A DNA stretch of 29,627 nucleotides, from NCBI GenBank assembly GCA_019693395.1, contig JAAMXP010000857.1, positions 1 through 29,627 of the forward strand, in the 5' to 3' direction. Each line of letters begins with the position of its first letter. Position 1 is the stretch's first letter. This stretch comes from Ettlia oleoabundans (Eukaryota; Chlorophyta; Chlorophyceae; Chlamydomonadales). The notes below the pieces were generated by a model that saw only the letters and a list, made by a program, of their open reading frames with translations, was not told the origin of the DNA and did not search any database. The position numbers and the translations under genes are program-made. Positions 9,849 to 21,100 of this stretch are shown one piece after another.

Positions 9849-12800
9849 TCAGGCCGGCAGCTTCTGCATGTGGGTGCTGACCAGCCCGCGCATCACGGCA
9901 CCCAGAGGCGCTGCAGAGCAATACAGTAGTGGGGGTTACTGGTCGACGGCTTGACTTTCTTTCATTAATACAAGATTGATTCCTTCCCCGACCTGCCTGC
10001 CCGCCCTAACCTTACACAGCACACCGGCAAGCACCCAAGCACGCGTCCGCTACTACACTCCGTTGCATATTCTCACCCAACCACCCACCCGTCCGCTCAA
10101 CCACCCACCCTTGTAAATGTTTGTCCACAGCTCCTCCGCTGCAGGTTCGGGAGAGGCCTTGGCCGCCGCCAGGGCCCCGTCTATCTCACTCTTCACCTCC
10201 TGCATGTGCCAGGCAATTGAGCCAGTGATTAAAAGGCAAAGCAGCCATAGCTTCTAACACAAGGTGGGGCCATTGCAGCACCAGATGTGCGCAGCAGGAG
10301 ACGCCTCGAGGATGGCCGAATGCACAGCTAGACGATGTACTATTGAAGATACTACCCTAGTAGGTCTTGTTGGGCTGGGGAAAGGCAGCTTGGCATACAG
10401 CAATGGCGGTGACGTGCCAGGTTGATGGTGTGATGGACGGTCATCGCGACCCATCTGCCTGCTATGCCAGACTAGCAGCCCACACACCCGCTCAATGGTC
10501 TTCAGGTCCGAGGCTTCAGCCAAGCCATTGGCCAGCAAATGCTGCCTGCAGCCAACAAATGACATACATACGGTTGCCAACATCTTCACAATAGTGCTGG
10601 GTGATTTGTTTTTGAAGCCTCCCTCTGCATCCTCCCGGCTATCAACCAGGTTGGCAGCTGCTGATCGTCAACAGACAGCCCAATTACACGGGTTGCTTGT
10701 TTCACCAAGCACCCATGGCTGCCTCATGACTCGGGCAAACCCCACCTGACACGTTCAATGGGGTCCCGCTGCTGCCGCACACCGCTGATTTCGTCGCGAG
10801 TCCTGCAGGAGAAGACAGCCCATCCGTGGCACATGTTAGGCGCCTGAGAGTCCCGTAAATGCAGAAAAACATTTACATACAAACCTCAAGAAAGTGCACT
10901 CCAAAAAAGCTGCACGTTTGCGCCTCCGCCTGACATTTGCTGCGTACGGCCCCAACCACCCAACCCAATCCTCCAACCTGTATGTGCTGCCGGGGTCGCT
11001 CATAGAGTGTCCGTGGTAGCGGTACGTGTCCATCTCAAGAATGAGGGGGCCTGCAGTACACGGGGCGGCATGGCAAGTAGTCGGTAATGGCCTAGGGTGG
11101 AAAGCACTGCCGGATCATCGTTGAGGAGAGCTGGCGGCGCTTTATGCCGCCAACTGTGGGGAGAGGCATGCGCCAGCCCCCTGAAACAGGCCTGAACAGC
11201 TGCGGCTGCAGGGCTGTGCTGATGTGGCTGTAAAGCTGGTTAGCTACCATAGGTTCCTCCAACCATGACGCATGGGTCAAGTTTGTTCCTGGTTGCGCAG
11301 CTCACCGTTCTCCAGCACGTACTGCTTGGCAAAGGCGAAAGCCTGCCGCACAGCCAGCACTTCCATGCCATCACACTGAGGGACACACATCGGGGCAAAT
11401 GTTTTGACGGCTACTCATGGGTGCCATGCAAAGTAAGTCCGACCTGTTGCGTTGGTGAGGGTTTGGAGTCGTGGGTGGTAGGGAATTTTTGCAACCTGGA
11501 GTGTTGGGCTCAGCCCGGGGCAAGGGAGCGGTCCGGACAAGAGCCAATAGCGGCAAACACCAGGGTTCCAGCCCGCCTCATTTATAGACCCGGCCCCAGC
11601 CTCACCGCCATGCCGGGCATTGTGTCGCCGCCACGAGCGTAGAAGTTGGGGGACTTGGCGGCACGCCACTCAGCAGTGCCCATGCCTGCCGCGATAGCCA
11701 GACGGTGGTGCTGGTGAGGCGCGGCTTGCGCGAGCGAAAGCAAAGCAAGGCTAACAGCTTGCATATTGTGGAGGACATTACCTCCTCAAGGTTGAGCCAC
11801 AAACACAGTACACTCTAAGCCGTGTTTCAACATTTTAACATTGTTCTCACCATAGTGGTTGTTCTCGCACACAAAGATGCAGGGCAGGTCCCAGAGTGCC
11901 GCCATGTTGAACGCCTCAAACACCTGGCCCTGCCAGGGACGGAGCAGGGTGAAGGCGGGGGTGCGAGATTGTAAATTTGGCCTGATGGCTGTCATTTTCG
12001 GTAGTGCATGCTCTATTAGGCCCAGTTTGGCAGGTATTTGCCCACCTATCCCGGACACCCACCTGTTGGGCTGCACCATCACCGTACATGGTCACCGCCA
12101 CCCCGCCATCCTCCCTGTACTGGTGAGCCAGCGCGAACCCCGCCCCCAGGGGCACCTGCACAGGATGATGGCAGGGAGGATGGCCGCTGTGCCGTGCTGT
12201 TGGCAACCCTCTGCAGCTGTTGCCTGGCGTCAGCTGACAACAGCTAGCTGCTGGCTCATGGTGGGCAGGCTTTTTTTCAAGCTAACGGCTGTCATATAAG
12301 AGTGGTCAGCAGTGCAGGCAGCCAAACTCTCTGCATGCCTGGGCCCCCACGATGCCCTGACCGCCAAAGAAGTTTGCATCCCGCTTGTACATGTGCATGG
12401 AGCCTCCCTTGCCCTGCACACATAGAAGAGGAGAGCACGACCACAGCACGAAACATGGGTGGCACTGTTGTGAGTGGGTGGCAGTGAAGGTAACAAGACC
12501 CTTGCCAACGGCTGTTCTTGGGTGGCAATGAAAACAGGTGGGGCCAAGGTGGGACTGATGAAAACAGCAGAGGGCAAGCTAAAAGCCCGCCCCTGATCCT
12601 GAGATTGCTCCCCATTCCCTCTGCTGGCTGTGCAGCCACTGCAGCTTGAGCGCATACTGCCAAGCCAACGCGCCTTTGAGGCCCCCGCCTGCCGCCCCAT
12701 GAGCTCCGCAAACACCTCCAGGATGGTGCCACCCCGCGTCACGTGGTGGGCGTGGTCTGCGGCGCAAGGCAGAAGGCCACAGGCGGGCATTGTGCAACGA

Positions 12801-13958
12801 ACAGCAGCACGTATGCTTAGATTCCCTGCCCACCAGCTGCCTACCTCAGTCATTCTACTGCTCGCCTGTGCAACCCGCGCTCACCTCTGTACGAGGTTAT
12901 TATGGAGTCGTTCTTGTTAAGGGCCGCCTCCATGCCCACCACCACTGCCTCCTGACCGTCATACCTGCGCAAAACAGGGGAAGGCAGTTGAGCAGCTGGG
13001 TTTATGTTAAACCCTGCAGCAGCTGCATCGGCTCCCCACCCCTCTCAAGCCCGCTATACATTGCAACAGTTGGGTGCCCAGTTGGCCTACGGTGCAGCAA
13101 TCAAATGAACAAAACAGTTGCACTCCTACCCTTGCACCAACGCTCACAGGTGGCAAAATCCGCGTATTGCCTTGGACTTGTACAGCATGTCGGCGCTGAT
13201 CTCCATGCGGCGCACACGGTACATGTCTGCGGTACAAGGCGGCAAAGTCAGGTACGTTTAGCGTGACAATTGTGCAGATGACACGACTATGATATGGGAG
13301 AAGCACAGCGGAGAATAAAGCTTTGAAGCAGCCCCAATGCAGTGGCAGCGAAAAGGGAAACGCCAGGGTCTGTGTCGCAAGTTCCATTGCGGTTAGGCAG
13401 AATGTAAACACAAAAAGCAAAAGCCGTAACCCAGGGATAGGGGGAGGTAACAATATTGCCCCTACAATGCCACCACTTTGGCTTAGCTGCCGCACAAAAC
13501 AGGCACCACTCAGGCAACCCACCCCGGAAGTACTGCAGGAGCTCGCTCTTGGCGGCGGTTACTGTGGTGGGGGGTGGGTCAAGACGGTGCGTGCGGTATG
13601 GGTTGACCTGCAGCGGTGAGAAGGTTAGGCATTTGACCTATTAAGAATTGAATACCCGGTTGGTTGGGAGCGTAAAAATCCCACCCTCTGCAGGGATGAA
13701 CGGCGGGCGTTAGGCAACTCGTTTGGCATCTTGCCAGTCAACAATCAAGCTGTTTCAGTCACTGGGATGCCTTGCTCCCAGGTGCAGCTAGCATACCTCA
13801 ACTGTCACTGTGTCGCCCTGCGCTGCTGCACTGCTTTCGCCCCGTGGCTGCTGCAGCTGCGGCCTAGTACCAGCCACCCCAGTCGCAGAGCCTCCCGCCA
13901 GCGGCACCCATGCTGCCACTGCTCCTCTGCTGCCTCCGCCTGACAGTGCGGCCAGCAT
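9849..13958 (-). CDS. Pyruvate dehydrogenase E1 component subunit alpha, mitochondrial, 408 aa, 15 exons
   Basis: Decarboxylates pyruvate with thiamine diphosphate as the alpha half of the E1 heterotetramer of the mitochondrial pyruvate dehydrogenase complex. Exons, 5' to 3': 13958-13797, 13607-13523, 13226-13148, 12964-12885, 12756-12674, 12413-12339, 12155-12063, 11929-11851, 11685-11606, 11375-11306, 11050-10978, 10802-10746, 10545-10488, 10199-10109, 9910-9849. Every phase fits, giving 408 codons plus TGA. Residues 1-54 look like a mitochondrial transit peptide ([17 protein letters not shown]). The thiamine diphosphate motif runs from [10 protein letters not shown] (GDG 213-215) to NN 242-243. 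[16 protein letters not shown] carries the regulatory phosphoserine (Ser311, human site 1), which marks the mitochondrial rather than plastid form. Two successive introns have GC donors. The upstream ATG at 14096 is possible but extends into sequence with poor presequence character. Confidence 0.97.
12156..12338 (-). other. GC-AG intron 6 of PDH E1-alpha
   Basis: The conserved junction GIVGAQ/VPLGAG places the exon end at 12339 and the intron starts GCATGC; there is no GT near the boundary. The acceptor is CTGTGCAG-like (CCTGCAG is visible). It is the second GC donor in a row. Confidence 0.85.
12414..12673 (-). other. GC-AG intron 5 of PDH E1-alpha
   Basis: The conserved junction GASK/GKGG fixes the exon end at 12674, so the intron begins GCGCGT rather than GT and ends GTGCAG. 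The nearest GT, four bases further on, would break the frame. Confidence 0.85.
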
Positions 13959-14476
13959 TGCCGTTCGAATCGGTGCCGACTGTGGTTCAGGCAACCGAGC
14001 CGAACTCGCAAACTGGCAGCTGCGGTCTCGTGCGAGCCGCGCCCTTTTGTCAGAGAGCGGTCCAAGGGGGCAGTTAACGCCTTGGACGGCAATCACCGGC
14101 GAGGTAGCCTGGTAATCGCGCTCGTTGGTTTAGGGAGACTGGGACAGAGATCCAGGCAGTACGGTCGGCGTGTACTGCGGCTCGTACAAGTTGTATGAGC
14201 TGTCTGGTTACTCACCTCTGTGCTGCGGCCATAGATGGGTTGTGGCCAGCTTCAAGGAGCCTACTTATTGTGTTGCCCCAACTTTACAGGCACCGGTGCA
14301 AGGATTACACTCGTTTATGAAAAGCATCGCTCAGCCACGCTGCTCTAAGGCAGCAGTGCGTCACTTGCAATTGAGTGCTGGGTGGTCCCTGCAGCACCAG
14401 CTAATGTGCGCTCACAGACAAACTTAACATAAGATTTCTGCAACAACCGAACATTTTAATCATCGTTGTTGTCGCC
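13959..14476. other. Upstream region of PDH E1-alpha and 3' region of the MYND gene
   Basis: About 520 bases between the PDH start codon and the stop codon of the next minus-strand gene. No coding exon supported. TGTAA is present on the minus strand at 14305-14309 and 14284-14288, fitting the end of the MYND-gene transcript; the remainder should hold the PDH promoter. Confidence 0.5.
14305..14309 (-). terminator. TGTAA poly(A) signal, MYND gene
   Basis: Minus-strand TGTAA 168 bases after the MYND-gene stop, with a second copy at 14284-14288. Position-based assignment. Confidence 0.4.
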
Positions 14477-17121
14477 TCACTGCCGTGCGGCCAGTCGCTT
14501 GCACTCCGCCTTGTGCCCCGCTCTCCAGTGCTTCAGCTGGCACTCCTTGCTGCAACAAGGGAGACAGCAGCACATATAGAGAAAATTCACATCACGTGTC
14601 AGCTGCTGCGAATGCGCCAGTTTTGCATGGGCTAGTGGGGCAGCAAGCACATAGGAGAGTATGAGCCAGCATGCTGTTTTTGCCAATTGCTTGCCTGTGT
14701 CTGTTTAAGAAGATTTGTAACATGCAAGCAGAACCATTCACCCTGCCCGGCTATATACTGCCGGCAGCTTGCACTGTTGCTCACCTGCAGTATGCCACTG
14801 AGTGGCAAGCACTGCACCTGCACACATCCATGGAGGGTGAGGTGCAGAAGGAGCAGACGGGGAACCCTTGCATCCTTGCTGCAGCTCGTGCCTCTGCTGT
14901 TGCCGGACCAGGCGATTCTGTTGGCGCTGCAGCCAGGAAGGGCCATCCGCGCCATGTTTCAGGCAATGATAGGGGGTTGTAGCTGATCGAGTTCAAACAA
15001 CTGACACGACCAAACATGCATACAGAGGGTTGGAAACAGGCCCCGTATCGCACCACTTCTGGCAGCGCCGCCCTCAGGGTTGACCAAATGCGCTATGGCA
15101 GCCACCCATTCGTGGTAGGACTGCTGCAGGCCCTGGGGCAGCCAGGTCACCATGCGAGGCCCATAGGGGGCCACCTTTGCGGCAACCTGGCGGGCACGGG
15201 CTTCCAAGGCCGCGATCTCGCCGGCGGCAGCTGGGTCCCAACCAGGTGGGGGAGGAACCTGGAGCTCTGTTGACCAACGAGAGCAAAGTCGTGCAACGAA
15301 CTGGCACATAAAAGCCGACATGTAGGAGCCTGCGGGTAAGCGTGCAGTCAACAGGTGTATCTGCCACTAGTGTAATTTGAACGGCATGCAGGGCTAGGCG
15401 GGCCTAGTTTGCACACACATCAGGCTGACAGTATGGGCACAGAGGCAGGGCCCATGGAGTTTGGCTCCAATCAAGGCGGCATGCAGCTCATATAGGACTC
15501 GCAGAGCTGCCCCTCTACACGCTTCATGGTTTCCTCGGCCAGTGCCATGATCGCCTGCCATTGCTGGTGGTCAAAGCCCTGCCTCTTTCGTGCCACCATT
15601 GCCTGCCCAACAGTCCCGGCTATGGTGTTGGTGTAGAATGTTGTCGTGGCAGCGCTGGTGCAGCCGGCGAAAATCTCCTGAGCATCGCACAACAGCAGCT
15701 GCAGCTGCGGCCATGGTAGCACGGTGGAGCGAGCCCAGCGATCGCCCGCAAGGAGGCTATGAACGAGGATCAACCGCCGCAGCTGCGCCAGGTCGGCACC
15801 AGGAGCGCCGCACCGCCGCAAATCCTCTTCGAGCGCTGTCGCCAGCGGGGACGATGCAGGTGCTGTGGGAGAGCCCTGCTGCTTAGCAGGCGAGAAATGC
15901 GGCACCCAATGGCGGCGCTCCAGCCGCTGGCGCAGTGTGCTGCGGGTTGTCTCCGTATCAGGCCACACCGCCTTCTCTACCACATTGATGCGATGAAGTG
16001 CTAAGTAAGCTGCCCCCTCAGCAGCGACCCCCTCAACCTGGCATATGGAGCAGGCAGTGGCCTGTAGGGCAGTAATTGATCCTAGCAGCCCCCGCTTTGC
16101 TGCATAGCCTGCAGGCAGGGTGGCGAACAGAAGCAAGGGCAGGGAGCTCAAGTGGCAGACAAGGCGAGGGATGAAGAGCATGGCAGGAAGGCAGCTGCAG
16201 GCGGGGCAACAGCCGTAGGAGTCAAGCGAGACCACGGCAAGCAGCTGGGGTCAGCTGCTCCAGGCTGCTGCACGTGCTGCAAGAGCTGCAACTTTTAGAA
16301 TTGGTTACAGGATAGAAAGCCAGGCCAGCATGCTCTGCTTACCCAGTGCTTCAACTTCCGTAAACCGCACGGCCTTTTGAATGCCATCTGTCTCCACAAA
16401 CATGAATGGCTGCAACGACCAAGTGAAAAGCAGCGGATTAGATCGAAGCAAGTAGCAGGAATTGTCCAGTATATAGCGGGAGGTTATCAAACAATAAACA
16501 TATTGAATGTCAAAGCGAGGCATTACGCAAGGCAGCATGCAGTAGATAGCTGGCACCTCCAGCTCAGCGCTATATCTGGTAGATTCCTCACATGCATAGG
16601 GTTGTGAATGTGATGCAGGAGCACAGGCGGTAGGGCAACAAAGGCGACAGAGGAGAACCCAGTTGCTGCCGCCTTCACAAACTCAAAGAGGCCCTGCGGC
16701 ATGGTCGAGGTGACAAGCCAGCCCATGAATTGGTTAGTTCTGCCGATCCCAAAGTTGGGTGCCATTCGAGGGATAACTCCTCCAACCATCATGGAGCAAC
16801 AGCTTTTCCACTGATTGCACATGTGTCTGCAACACTGCTTTGCTAGCTTCTTCCAAGCAGTCACCATAGCCCATTTGAGCCCTGCCCACCCTCCCCTACC
16901 TTGAAGAGCTGCACACTGCCGGGCTGGTTGGGCTCTGGGCGGCGTCCCCAAGTGACAAGCCATTTGTGCAGACTTTCCACTTTCACAGTTTCAAACAGCT
17001 CGTTCTGCGCCCCCGTAAGCCCTGCCAGCGTGGCATGCAGATGCTCCAAGTCCGGGTCTACCGCCCCTGCCGCCTCCTGCCGCGCCCGTGCCTTCTCCAC
17101 CTTGTCAAGTGCCGCTTCCAT
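14477..17121 (-). CDS. Protein with C-terminal MYND zinc finger, 528 aa, seven exons
   Basis: Exons, 5' to 3': 17121-16900, 16810-16592, 16409-16343, 16108-15521, 15329-15054, 14926-14785, 14549-14477; phases agree throughout. The last two exons join to a perfect MYND finger at residues 482-521 (C-x2-C, C-x2-C, YC-x3-C, H-x3-C), ending KRLAARQ. MYND fingers bind proline-rich partners and are common as C-terminal modules in green-algal proteins. The rest (N-terminus MEAALDKVEKARARQEAAG, then GIGRTNQFMGWLVTS, then helical sequence such as YLALHRINVVEKAVW and WQAIMALAEETMKR) matches no family I know; there is no SET domain motif. No signal peptide. The donor ending exon 4 is uncertain: 15521 (GTGTAG) keeps frame, but a GC donor near 15492 would too. 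Short hydrophobic stretches near GLFEFVKAAATGFSSVAFVALP are probably buried helices. Confidence 0.78.
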
Positions 17122-18118
17122 TTATGCTGCTGCGTCACCTGACGACAACATGAAGAGGGGATAAGCGAAGAAAGGGCATTAGGATCAAGTGACAACAATC
17201 GAGCTCAGTCTATTGTTGAATGCAATCATGGCTGAGTTGTGAAGTACACTTATCACGTGCGCTAAGTGCTGACGGGCCCCGGGGTGCTAGGGCCGGCGGA
17301 CAAAGAGCGGGGGGTGCTGCCACATGCGCGGACACTGCCTCCAAGCACCTTCTTGGTTGTGACGGGGTCCCACAGGGCGGAACATGCAGCTTGCGCAAAA
17401 CAAGGTAGCCTCGGATGGGCCGTCGGCAGTTACTCCAGCTTTGCCAGATGTTTTGTAATGATTACGACGTTGAACAGATATTGCGCCCTTGAGAAGTTAT
17501 GCGGGCGCCTCGTGAAGGAGCGGGCACCACCGCCGCAGCATGCACAGCAGCATCGGACGGCAGCGGCTGTGCCGGCGCGCACATTGCTGAACGTGTAATC
17601 TTCCGTCTTTCTAAGCTTACCATAACGCGACTTAACATGTTGGTGGTTTGTTCACTAATCAAACAAGTCGATGCCAACTGGCCTGACTATGCCTGGGCCT
17701 CCCACATGCATCTGTGCCGCTGTATGATGAATGCTGGATTAGGACGGCCCTGCTGGCCCTGCTGGATAGCCCTGCTGGACAGACACTAGAAGACGCTTGA
17801 CGGGTCTACAAGCCTCAATGCAAGGCTTACAGCGAATAGTAAAGCTATGCACTGCCATGATCTGCAGCCTGCCCTACCCTATGCTTTCAGACCCACCTGC
17901 AAATACAACAGCTGTTTCCCGCATAAATCTCGCTTTCCCTTCCCTATTGAAGGCATTACTCTTGCCTATCTGAGTGTTAGGTTGGTATCCGGCACAGGAT
18001 AAAATTCAAAGCGTTGCAATCAAAAGAATGACAGCAAGCCAGGGCATCAGGAAGGGAGAATGTAGTGCTCTATTTCTGTGGCCATTAGTGGTGTGGCCTG
18101 AGGAGGTATCTGCCGGTT
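17122..18118. other. About 1 kb intergenic region
   Basis: Lies between the MYND-gene start and the subtilase stop, both on the minus strand. No exon with credible codon use and splice sites was found on either strand. It holds a short tandem repeat of CCCTGCTGG (about 17747-17780, three imperfect copies) and TGTAA on the minus strand at 17827-17831. It should contain the subtilase 3' end and the MYND promoter. Confidence 0.5.
17827..17831 (-). terminator. TGTAA poly(A) signal, subtilase gene
   Basis: First minus-strand TGTAA after the subtilase stop at 18119, 288 bases downstream. A closer noncanonical signal could be used instead. Confidence 0.35.
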
Positions 18119-21100
18119 TCAGCTGTAGCCCGGGACCAGCTTGCTTGCCATGGGCTGCATTGCTGCAGCCGGACGCTGTCCGTTTGGGACAGAGGAGGAC
18201 GGGGCAGAGGAGGAAGGGGAGGGGGTGGGCGAGTTTGTGGTGGTGGGCCGGGGCGAGGGAGGGGTGGGCGAGGGGGAGGGCGGGGAGTCGGCGTGATAGC
18301 TGGGCGCCAGCCTGCTCTGCTGCGCCTGCAAGTGGTCCAGCATTTTTTGAAGCGAAGGCAAAGGCTTGAGGAAACAGCTGTTTGCAGAAGCTAATGTGGA
18401 AAGCAGCATAACATCGGCACATGTCACGTATGCATAGCAGTCCACTCACCTGAAGGAAGCGAGGAACAGAGCTGGTGCTGAACACCATGCGCTGGCTGGC
18501 GTTGGTGAGGATGGCAGAAATGTCAGTCACAGTGGCAGTTGGAAGCGCCTGAAGGATTAACGCCACCACGCCCGCAGTGTGCTGCGCTCAAGCGGGGGCG
18601 GGGGGGCAATCAAGGCAAATAGCCTGATATTGACAGCAGGGCAGTCCCAAATGTTGATTTATACTAAAAGTGTTCTGTGTCTGCTGCCCAGCAGGCAGCA
18701 ACCCACCCTGCATACTTTGGGCTGCTGCAGCTGCTGTTGCAACTTGCAACCCCCATTTGCAGCGCACTACTACCCACCGGCGCTGCCATAGAGGTGCCAG
18801 ACATGACGGCGGCAGCGGTGTCGCTAGCGATGCCGGCGCTAGTGATTGAGCTGCCGGGCGCGAAGATGTCGACGCATGAACCGATGTTGGAGAACGATGA
18901 GAGCTGGTCGTATTGGTCAGAGCTTGCTACGGCAATGGCCTGAGGGTTGGAGGCAGGGGACTGCGAGCAGGCATCTGCATAGGTTTGCAACAAGAGGGGA
19001 GGGTTGCAGAACCAGTCTGGGACATGGGAGATTAGCACAGAGGTTTTATGCTGTCTCCGAATCGAGGAAGGGTGGTGGTTGCACAAATGGTGCCTTTGCG
19101 CCTCCCTTGTCCCGTACCTGCACCGTACTTGTTGCCTGCGGAGGACACCACGGGGATGCCGGCATTGATCAGCTGCTGGGCAGCATCGTTAAGGGCAGTG
19201 CTGCGTGGACCGCCAAGGCTCATGTTAACCACGCCGCGCCAACCATTGCGCTTTACATGCTGGGCCACCCACTGCATGCCTGCAAAAAATGGCAGCAAAG
19301 CAGAGAAGCAACAAGTTATGGTAAAGAACCAAATAGCTACGTACACAATCAAGCACGCTGCACTGGTGGAACTGAGCCAGGACAGATTCTAGCACCTGTC
19401 CAAACGCTGCCACCCAGGAGAACCCACCACCAATGATGTTGGAGTAGGACCCGCTGCCGTCGTTGCCCATAGTCTTCACAGCGTGCAGGATGGCCCTCTT
19501 GGCCACGCCATACTGGCTGCCCAGCACTGTGCCGGCAACATGAGTGCCATGTCCCTGCCAGAGGAACAAAGCTGGAGAACAGGACTAACCTCAGGCAAAG
19601 GTGGCAATGGAATGTGGGTGATGGTTTCTCAACAGGTCAATCGCTGTTGGCAACAACAACCCACATGTGCAGTCTGCATCAACAGTAGACCATGCAAAAC
19701 AACCATGCAGAGCTTACATGTCCATCCCAAACAGCAGTACTCTGAACGGTCGCAGTGATGTTGCCTTCCATAGTGTCCCCCATGCCGATCACAGCTTGAA
19801 GGCAGTCCAGGTCATCAGGGCTGCAATCCGAGTTGGCCATCTCCTCCGCCGAGACAAAGTCGCCAGCACTTTGCACCGCATAGCCGCTGGTGAAGCTAAC
19901 GCTCTCGCCGACCCGCCCGGCGAAATCGACATGGGTGCTGCGGAAGCCAGGATGGGAACACAACCAGTAGGTCAGGTATCCTCACCGCTGGTGCTTGGTC
20001 AACTTTTTGCATCAGGCGGAATATCCACACACCCACAGGTTTGCAACCAGAGTAAGCGATCATGCCAGCCTACACCCTGCCCACACTGCAGCCAGCGCTG
20101 TCACTCACGTGCGAAGGCCGGTGTCCAAGACATAAACGTGCACCCCTCGGCCATCCAATCCAGGCTGGAAGGAGCCATCCAGAGGTAGGGAGGTCTGGTC
20201 AATACGATCAAGCCTACGGCCAGGCAGCAAACAACCGTGGTCGATGATGCAGATGCCCTGATTTGTGGCTAACCTTGAACAACAACCGGTGGAACATCTT
20301 GCAACCAATTCACACACAAAGGAACGGGATCCAAACATAATGTCTATAATTAACACAAAACTATCGTGACGTTATAAATGTTCAAAACAAACGAGAAAAG
20401 TTTGGAATTCAGTGCAGTCATTGGTGGGTAAACATATCACGTAACCATGGCGCAGATGGAAGCCGACTTGTGGATGGCGTTACAATTGCGATGCGGCCTG
20501 CCAGGCGGCCTGCTCACCCCCAGGGTGCCGAGGCGTCGATCATGGCCAGGTCATCCGGCAGGTTGATGGTGGCCTCAGGGATGTGGTCCACGATCTGCAG
20601 GATACACAAATGTATATGCAAGAAGACCAGCGCGTTGATAACAAACATTGAGCTGCGGATGATGCAGCTACATATAACAGAACCATGCAAGTAGCAAGCT
20701 ATGTTACAACCACACTGCAGTGCAAGTGTCTCACAGCAAAACTGTCCCGCTCGATGTACTGAAGCACGCCGCCCAGGGAGCGCCGCATGGCCAGAAGGTC
20801 GGCCTGCAGTTGGTGAGCAGCAGGAGCTTGCTGAGCACGTCAGCACAATGAGGAAGGGACGTGTTGCACAGCTTGCAAGATCCTGGCGCATTTGCCAAGT
20901 GCCTATCAGCGCACCGAGGTCTCAACAGCAAAGGGCTGGAAGCTCCACTCCACAGGTGTGGAGGGGTTGGACTGTGCTTGTGCCGTGTTTGTGGCGGTGA
21001 GGCAGGTGCCATTGAAACGGGCGGCAGGGTCGTTGGTAGAGAGCTCATTGCAGATAGCCATCAACTCCTCGTTTCTCGCATCCGGCTGTGTTAGGCATTT

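Noticed and set aside
17266..17789. Short overlapping plus-strand open frames in the 1-kb gap
   Set aside because: No domain, poor codon character and no credible splice partners.
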